From the NCBI RefSeq assembly GCF_002215035.1, contig NZ_NKFP01000005.1:1-54047 (forward strand): a DNA stretch of 54,047 bases, written 5' to 3'. Source of the DNA: Leptolyngbya ohadii IS1. Its GTDB lineage: Bacteria > Cyanobacteriota > Cyanobacteriia > Elainellales > Elainellaceae. Both the position numbers and the translations under genes were made by a program. Positions within the stretch are counted from its first letter, which is position 1; the number at the start of each line of letters is the position of its first letter. Below are positions 48,647-54,047 of the stretch, in pieces. The notes below the pieces were generated by a model. The model was given only the letters and a program-made list of their open reading frames with translations. It did no database searches and had not been told where the DNA came from.

Positions 48647-51600
48647 TTAAAATTCCTGCAACAGCACATTCTCTAATTCCCACCAATTCACCTGCTGCCT
48701 GACATCGGGAAAGTCAAGATTAGAAATCATTGCTACTGATTCTTTCACTGCTTCGACAAGCCAAATACCAGTACGTTGAAGCCACCTTACAGTTGTCCCT
48801 GGAACCAGCCATTGAGGGATACTCTGTAGTTTATCCAGCTTTTCTCCCGGTGATCCTATCATCTCACCAATCCGCTGCTGGAGAAGGTTGTCCATTTCAG
48901 CCCACAACTGCTGCCGCTGCATCGACGTCCAGTGATCCCAGACCGATCGCAGATCAGAAGAATTGCCATCCTCAACAGCACATCGAATCCATAGTAGAGC
49001 CTCCGTCACATCTTCCAGCAACAAGGAGTAAGTTTCTTTCTGCCCTTTCTGTCGGGGAATTGGCTCGGTAGTCACAACCTCCCTTTTATTTAAATCTTTA
49101 TTCAAAATGCTTCCTGTGGCTACGGGATCGGAAGAGACTTCAAGGGTAGGCTGAATTGAAGTTCTACGCCTTTGGCTACGGTGCTGAAGGATAGACATTC
49201 CCAGTTGCCACTGCTCCTGATTAATTCGATAAATCCGGACCTGTTCTCCTCGTCTCCCTTTCCGGCGATCGCACTTCAGATCGATGCCCGCCTGCTCAAA
49301 TAACTGCTGTAGAACCTGGATTGGAGTCGCGTTGGTCCGGATCGTGATCCCCAGAAACTCCTTGATGGTTAGAGCATTCTGCTGTGCTTTCTTCGCTAGG
49401 GCGATGAGATCGGGGTCGTCATTACGAAATTCCCGCTCCGGGTTCAGAAGTTCGGGCAGCCCTAGCTCTACTCGCATTGCCCAGGCAACTGAGTAATTGC
49501 GCCAGTCCAGCGGGTGGAACTTGTCCCGCTCCAATTGATCGCGCTCGGCGATTAAGTCCGGTGGGAAAAAGAACCGCCTACCGTTGATCACCTGCACCGA
49601 CGCGGCTGGCTCCAGTAGGGACTCCAGTATCGCGAACTGGGCGATCGTCCTGCCCCGGTTGTCCAAAGCAATCAGATGCTCATCAATCTCCCTCCCCCAA
49701 GATTTCTCAATGCGATGACGTTCAAGCTGATAGTAGTCTTGCAGGGTCGGGCGTTCCTTTGCCTCTAGCTGCCGTGCTTCGGTCGCAGTGATTCGCTCTG
49801 CCTGCAAAATGCCTCGTCTGCGAACTGCCTCATTTGTCTCACGCGCAAACTTCAATTCTGCTTTTGCCATTTCGCTTACGGTATCGCCAGTGGGAATCAA
49901 TGTATGCCCCTGAACCTCAAGCCAGTAGCGAACATCTGCTCGAAGGTTATTCAGAGACTCATTTCTACGAGCAGTAAGGTGCGCCCAAGCATTCCAGGCA
50001 AACTCATCCTGTACAATCCGCTCTCCTGTGCCGGGGACGATCCCTAACAGGAAGCCACACAAATCGTTCTCCTTCTGTTTATTCGCCTTGACCCGCTCTG
50101 GGTTGATAGGGCGGTAGCCCCCGATCGGTTTGTCTCCCACCCAGACATGCCAGTTTATTTTGGGGCGATAACGGTTGAGGGCTTGCAGGCAATCAGTTGC
50201 AGCTAGAGTGCCGCCGATGAACACTCCAAAAACGCAGTCAAAATGCTCTACATCAATAGAGATACCCGTGTTGATTGAAGGAGAATAAATCAGGCAGTCA
50301 AGATGCACCACCTGCTCGTTAATCTTTTCTAGCAAAGCTTTTGCTCTGGATTCACCAGAGTTGTGGGAGTTAATGCACTCGATCACCTTTTCGGGAAAGA
50401 GGGTCTGAAGCATTTCGTACAGGTCTTTAGAGAATTCCAGACCATCACAGGCGACGATTACCTTGTCCCCGGCGTAGAGTGCCTGCTTGACGTTCTGAAC
50501 GATGCCCGATCGATCGTTCCCCTCATACCAGAACACATCGCGCCCACCGTTGCAGTAGTTGTTCTGAATGATAAAAGGCTGCTCATTGGGATCAGGGCGC
50601 ATCGCAAGAATGAACTGAAGCGACAGGTCTGACAAGTGCGCGTCGCTCAGAATAATGCATTTTGCAGAGTAGATAAAGTGTTTTAGAGCTTGCAGAATTT
50701 CATGTCGATGCTCCTTACATGTGTCTGAGCAGAGCAGGTGGTAGATAAATTGCTCAACTTCATCCAGGAAGATGAAGTCGTACTGGTTGCCCTCAGTTTT
50801 CAGCTTGTACAAACTATCGGCAGTTAAGGACAGCCACTGCTCGCGCCACATATTCCAGCCGTAATCTGAGTAGATTGCAGTGCCGATTCGGTTTGCCAAG
50901 TTCCGCAGCAAGGCAACGCGGTGTCCCAAGTTAAGGATGCGGGCTTTGGGATAGGCTTGCTTGATCTGGGCAAGCAATTCGGTTTTGCCGGTGCCCATAT
51001 CAGAGAGGATGCCGATTACACCAGATAGTTCTAGGTCAGCAGGGCGATCGTCGATCGGGGGAAGGGATGAGCTAAGTGATAAAGATTCAAGTTTCAGGGA
51101 TGAGCTTTTAGGTGATGCTGTGCTGAACTGCTGAGATGCCCACGCCTGTCGAATACCGTCAACGAGATAGCGGCAGTCTAATTCCATGTGAACAGGGTAA
51201 GTCAGGCGATGCCCGCTCATCCAGTGCCGTTTTTGCTGCTCATAAGCTGAAAGCGAAACTGCGTCTGCATACAGAAGGTCAAAAGCCGTTCTGCCTCGCA
51301 TGGTGATGAAGTCGTCTACCCCCTTCTCTGGTCCCGGCAGTCGAATTACCTTAACTGTGCAGCCTGCCTCTTCAAATAACTTCCCTGTCCGAACCAGGGC
51401 ATTGCCAACATGAAGGCGCGTCTTGAGCTTGGGATCGTGGTCGAAGCAGAAGAAGACTTGCCGCCCAGCCATTGCAAAATGCTGAAGGTCAGGGATAAGT
51501 TGTTCCGGGCGATCGCCTTTTCTTTTTCGTCGTCCGTTCCAGACACCCGGCAGCGCGATCGCGACGTAGCCTGCACAGAGTAGGGCAGCAGCCTTCTTTG

Positions 51601-52057
51601 CACCCTCGCATATAATGATTGGCAAGTTATGTTCCCAAACCCATTGCCAGAAGTGCGGCGACGGGTCTTTGTCCTGCAAGCGCAGTGCAAGTGGAGTGTG
51701 GGGAATTCGGTAGCGACGTGCGATGTGACTCCAGGCGACACGATCGACTTTCAGAAACAGAGCTAAGGTTGCAAAGCCTGCTGGATGCTCGTACTTTCGC
51801 GGCTTGCCTTTGCTGGTATCGACAATCGGGGAATCTGGTTTGAATGGACCCCAGTTTCGGGCTTCTCCAGTCCGGGGATCAAGCGTGTGGCAGTACCAGC
51901 CGGAGTCAAAGGGGCACTGTTTCCAGCGTTCATTCGGCTTCCAGTTTAGCCACTGGCGGATAAACCAGTTGTCGTCAGATGAGTGAAAGTTGAGTGCGGC
52001 AAAGTCTGGGGCGATCGCGCTCGCCTGAAATTCTTCGAGGTGATGGGAATGTAACAT
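48647..52057 (-). CDS. Plasmid replication protein, CyRepA1-like (DUF3854 plus helicase)
   Basis: The ATG at 52057 has CGGAGC 6 nt upstream, preferred over a TTG at 52075; the product is 1136 residues. The N-terminus, with NWKPNERWKQCPFDSGWYCH and LPIIICEGAKKAAALLCAGY, and a DHDPK acidic motif form a DUF3854/TOPRIM-like primase-type domain. A helicase part has Walker A ILSDMGTGKTELL (K358) and Walker B FIFLDEVEQF, followed by IYSPSINTGISIDVEHF and ALNRYRP, close to replication-origin-binding helicases. The C-terminal 400 residues are charged and may bind DNA. This matches the large cyanobacterial plasmid initiators named CyRepA1. It is expected to start plasmid replication; the origin is probably just upstream. 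Confidence 0.8.
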   Translation of the reverse strand: MLHSHHLEEFQASAIAPDFAALNFHSSDDNWFIRQWLNWKPNERWKQCPFDSGWYCHTLDPRTGEARNWGPFKPDSPIVDTSKGKPRKYEHPAGFATLALFLKVDRVAWSHIARRYRIPHTPLALRLQDKDPSPHFWQWVWEHNLPIIICEGAKKAAALLCAGYVAIALPGVWNGRRKRKGDRPEQLIPDLQHFAMAGRQVFFCFDHDPKLKTRLHVGNALVRTGKLFEEAGCTVKVIRLPGPEKGVDDFITMRGRTAFDLLYADAVSLSAYEQQKRHWMSGHRLTYPVHMELDCRYLVDGIRQAWASQQFSTASPKSSSLKLESLSLSSSLPPIDDRPADLELSGVIGILSDMGTGKTELLAQIKQAYPKARILNLGHRVALLRNLANRIGTAIYSDYGWNMWREQWLSLTADSLYKLKTEGNQYDFIFLDEVEQFIYHLLCSDTCKEHRHEILQALKHFIYSAKCIILSDAHLSDLSLQFILAMRPDPNEQPFIIQNNYCNGGRDVFWYEGNDRSGIVQNVKQALYAGDKVIVACDGLEFSKDLYEMLQTLFPEKVIECINSHNSGESRAKALLEKINEQVVHLDCLIYSPSINTGISIDVEHFDCVFGVFIGGTLAATDCLQALNRYRPKINWHVWVGDKPIGGYRPINPERVKANKQKENDLCGFLLGIVPGTGERIVQDEFAWNAWAHLTARRNESLNNLRADVRYWLEVQGHTLIPTGDTVSEMAKAELKFARETNEAVRRRGILQAERITATEARQLEAKERPTLQDYYQLERHRIEKSWGREIDEHLIALDNRGRTIAQFAILESLLEPAASVQVINGRRFFFPPDLIAERDQLERDKFHPLDWRNYSVAWAMRVELGLPELLNPEREFRNDDPDLIALAKKAQQNALTIKEFLGITIRTNATPIQVLQQLFEQAGIDLKCDRRKGRRGEQVRIYRINQEQWQLGMSILQHRSQRRRTSIQPTLEVSSDPVATGSILNKDLNKREVVTTEPIPRQKGQKETYSLLLEDVTEALLWIRCAVEDGNSSDLRSVWDHWTSMQRQQLWAEMDNLLQQRIGEMIGSPGEKLDKLQSIPQWLVPGTTVRWLQRTGIWLVEAVKESVAMISNLDFPDVRQQVNWWELENVLLQEF

Positions 52058-52225
52058 GATGCTCCGTTGTCCCAAATAAGTGAACTGGGACGGAGCAGCG
52101 CAGTATTAGCAATGTTTGTCACCCTCGCGGCGGCAAGGGCTTGAAAACAAAGTAGGCGAACCATACTCACGCTCTCCGTCTTGGATCGGGAGCGGGAGAA
52201 AGAGCCGTATCTGTAGGGAGACCCT

Positions 52226-52263
52226 AATTAATCATGTACATTGATAAATTAATCACATACATT
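52226..52263. repeat. Pair of iteron-like direct repeats upstream of rep
   Basis: AATTAATCATGTACATT at 52226-52242 and AATTAATCACATACATT at 52247-52263 differ at 2 of 17 positions and start 21 bp apart, two DNA turns. Phased AT-rich repeats upstream of a rep gene fit an initiator-binding or origin element, but two copies are few. Confidence 0.5.
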
Positions 52264-52291
52264 TCAAAAGCTCTCAAACCCGCTTGTAGAG

Positions 52292-52440
52292 CGGAACAGA
52301 GCAGGGTTGTATGTTTTGAATTTTTAAAAACACACTTGTCAGCATTTATCAGAACCCTTTAAGATAAACGCATGACAAATCGGAAGACCTAAACATCGTG
52401 CCGTCCAAGCAACCAGGTTAGAGTCTCCGGCTCTGTTCCG
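52292..52440. other. Probable origin or control region with inverted repeats
   Basis: CGGAACAGAGC at 52292-52302 and its exact complement at 52430-52440 bracket a second, imperfect inverted repeat: TTGTCAGCATTTATC at 52336-52350 with GATAAACGCATGACAA at 52363-52378. Together with the direct repeats at 52226-52263 this forms a structured block in the 52058-52748 gap, which has no gene. Beyond 52441 nothing distinctive is seen up to 52748. Confidence 0.45.
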
Positions 52441-52748
52441 AAACTAAAATGTAGATACGAAATCGAAAGTCCCTTCTGTTTGCCGCAGTTGGGATTTTTG
52501 ATTTCCAGGGTGTCCTAGAACATACGCTTCACCTCACGTCTTTCAAAAGAAAAAGCTGTGCGATCGCAGGCTGCCCCACAGATCTGGTGTCCTTCTAGCC
52601 AGAATGGGGAGGTTTGAGTCAGTGGGTAGGGTGCATCCGTCGTCGATCGTAAATCCATGCTGTTTAAGCTACCTGTAAAGCCAAGTAAAGATCAAGAGAT
52701 CGCAATAGAGCGTGAGCTTTGAGCATTGGTACAAGTTGGAACTGCATC

Positions 52749-53321
52749 TCATTCTTCCTCCTGCCCTTGATCTCCTGGCAGTGCCCACGGCTCTATGCCG
52801 TTGTCTCGAAGCTGCTGTTCTAGCAGCCGTTCCCGGTAGCGCGACAGGTCTGATTCAGCTAGAGCAGAAGCCACATCGTTTTCAAGCTGGACAATAATGC
52901 GCTCTGATAGCTGCTGGTTCCAGTCATCTTCGCTACGAGACACACCAAAGGCGCGGTCAAACCGACGCTCCAGCGTTTCGGTCAGCATTGCCCATACAAG
53001 GCTTGCTGCTTTTTCGTTACCCTGCCTTGCCTGAGTAAACCAGTAGGCTGTAACGACATTGAGAGGCAAAGCATTAATCCGAGTCTGCCCTCGGAGTTGA
53101 GCTGCTTCAACTTCGATACTGTCGGGCGTATAACCTCCGCCCAGCAAAGCTTTGATAGCTTTTGAGTCTAAAAACCGTCGGGCGTTAATTTCAGGCTTTT
53201 CAACAATCTCAGCCGCTTGAGTTTGGCTCATTCGGTAAGAGCCGTCCGGCAACATAAAGCCTTCAATCTCAATATCTCCCAGGACAACAGTTGCCCGTTG
53301 TGCCCTAATTTCATCTGCCAT
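52749..53321 (-). CDS. Hypothetical protein, possibly DNA-binding
   Basis: The ATG at 53321 has AAGGGAG about 8 nt upstream and gives 190 residues; ATG 53348 is an alternative. Residues 1-60 (TVVLGDIEIEGFMLPDGSYR, MSQTQAAEIVEKPEINARRF) have the feel of a phage antirepressor/KilA-N-like or P63C-like N-terminal domain, with a short helix-turn-helix-like segment. The rest is helical, ending with a glutamate-rich tail. It is near the rep origin and next to a nucleotidyltransferase gene. The family is not recognised with certainty. Confidence 0.6.
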   Translation of the reverse strand: MADEIRAQRATVVLGDIEIEGFMLPDGSYRMSQTQAAEIVEKPEINARRFLDSKAIKALLGGGYTPDSIEVEAAQLRGQTRINALPLNVVTAYWFTQARQGNEKAASLVWAMLTETLERRFDRAFGVSRSEDDWNQQLSERIIVQLENDVASALAESDLSRYRERLLEQQLRDNGIEPWALPGDQGQEEE

Positions 53322-53366
53322 AACCGTTGCTCCCTTCGTCACCCTCATACACCTTTGCCATCCCTA

Positions 53367-53939
53367 TCAAACTCCGGCTTCGATGAGTGCCTGATTCAAC
53401 GGCTCCAGCACGTCCAGGCAGTCTGCCCAAGCGATGAGGTAGGCATAATCAAGCCTTTCCCCCTGAACTTTCAATATCCCAAGAATGTCACGCCACTGCT
53501 TTTCTGATTGAGTGTCCTGCCGCCAGAGCAGCTTATTGAGAATAAGATCTTCGGGGGAACAGAAGTAAATTTCTCCAACTTCTGGGATCTCGATCGGCTT
53601 CCGTCGCTGAAACTGTCCCTGTGTGAATTCATTGATCGGCGCGATGACCAGATCTGCGTTGGCGATTGTCTCCATATGAGTAATGACGAGCGTACTCAAT
53701 CGTCCGGATTGGACATCTTCCACACCGGGGACATAAAAGCCTTCGGCTTCTAATCGCTGCACCAGTCTGGTGATATCTGCGGGAGCAATCTGCATCACAA
53801 TGTCGAGGTCACGAGTGCTTCTGGGATCGCCGAAGGTCGAGGACGCGACCCCGCCTGTGATGAAGTAGGGAACTTCCAATTCGCTAAAAATGCGGTGCAG
53901 CAGTCCTGCAAGACTAATGGAGTCCTGAATCCAGGTCAT
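53367..53939 (-). CDS. Nucleotidyltransferase, AbiEii/toxin-like
   Basis: The ATG at 53939 has AAAGGAAA about 5 nt upstream and gives 190 residues; a frame from 54005 is longer but has no ribosome site. The polymerase-beta-type nucleotidyltransferase motif GGVASSTFGDPRSTRDLD, with the two aspartates DLD and a later acidic strand, is clear. SPEDLILNKLLW is typical of AbiEii/AbiGii and similar toxin-like transferases. Such enzymes add nucleotides to RNA or proteins in abortive-infection systems. No obvious antitoxin partner is adjacent unless the gene downstream acts so. The bases beyond it, 53940-54047, hold nothing recognised. Confidence 0.8.
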   Translation of the reverse strand: MTWIQDSISLAGLLHRIFSELEVPYFITGGVASSTFGDPRSTRDLDIVMQIAPADITRLVQRLEAEGFYVPGVEDVQSGRLSTLVITHMETIANADLVIAPINEFTQGQFQRRKPIEIPEVGEIYFCSPEDLILNKLLWRQDTQSEKQWRDILGILKVQGERLDYAYLIAWADCLDVLEPLNQALIEAGV

Positions 53940-54047
53940 TTCGTTTCCTTTCGGCTCAAATCCTGCGGGGTAGCGATCGCCCAAAAATACCTGAGCCACC
54001 CGCAAAGCAGAAAGGTCAGACCCCGTTGCCTTCAGTCCACAAAGGGA

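Overview
The window reads as a large mobilizable plasmid, or a plasmid-like replicon, of a filamentous-type cyanobacterium. The octamer GCGATCGC and its core CGATCG recur throughout, as in the cyanobacterial HIP1 repeat. The minus strand carries a CyRepA1-like replication protein, parA and parB, and a relaxase with its accessory protein. Families common in cyanobacteria are present (Uma2 nucleases, XisI, type I restriction with small toxin-antitoxin genes, PAS/GAF multi-sensor kinases). No rRNA, tRNA, CRISPR array or housekeeping gene was seen.

Layout. (1) 1-819, minus: three small plasmid genes, the first running off the left edge. (2) 968-7868, plus: a compact run of mostly uncharacterised, membrane-directed genes. 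It holds a MerR-like DNA-binding protein, an exported proline-rich protein, several small membrane proteins, a membrane-anchored P-loop ATPase with coupling-protein-like topology, and a membrane-anchored protein fusing a lysozyme-like, a degenerate M23-like and a trypsin-like domain. (3) 7835-19128: a small gene controlled by twin palindromes, then a type I restriction-modification system (hsdM, hsdS, hsdR) spread over 10.6 kb because small cassettes are lodged between its genes. Each cassette between hsdM and hsdS ends in a copy of the last 48 bp of hsdM. The toxin-antitoxin pair after hsdS ends in a copy of the last 102 bp of hsdS. (4) 19247-22504: a long prokaryotic Argonaute with a complete DEDD catalytic set, and a membrane protein of unknown function. 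(5) 22565-24090: two divergent short tyrosine recombinases. (6) 24231-40698: signalling. A cytosolic histidine kinase, an XRE regulator and a 1451-residue hybrid kinase lie on plus. On minus, a response regulator and two hybrid kinases form an apparent operon, whose middle gene is split by a complete IS1-family element; removing the element and one 8-bp target duplication restores a 1018-codon frame exactly. (7) 40705-43552: mobilization region with long inverted repeats, a relaxase with a second gene nested in another frame, and a MobC-like protein. (8) 43685-52057: SF1 helicase, parB, parA and the replication gene, followed by a probable origin region at 52058-52748. (9) 52749-53939: a hypothetical gene and a nucleotidyltransferase.

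Together, modules 7 and 8 maintain and move the replicon, and modules 3 and 4 form a DNA-defence island. Module 2 is the best candidate for an undescribed envelope-associated system, possibly connected with transfer because of its ATPase topology and wall-active fusion protein. The hsdM-hsdS interval behaves like a cassette slot. All functional statements come from motif reading without database searches.
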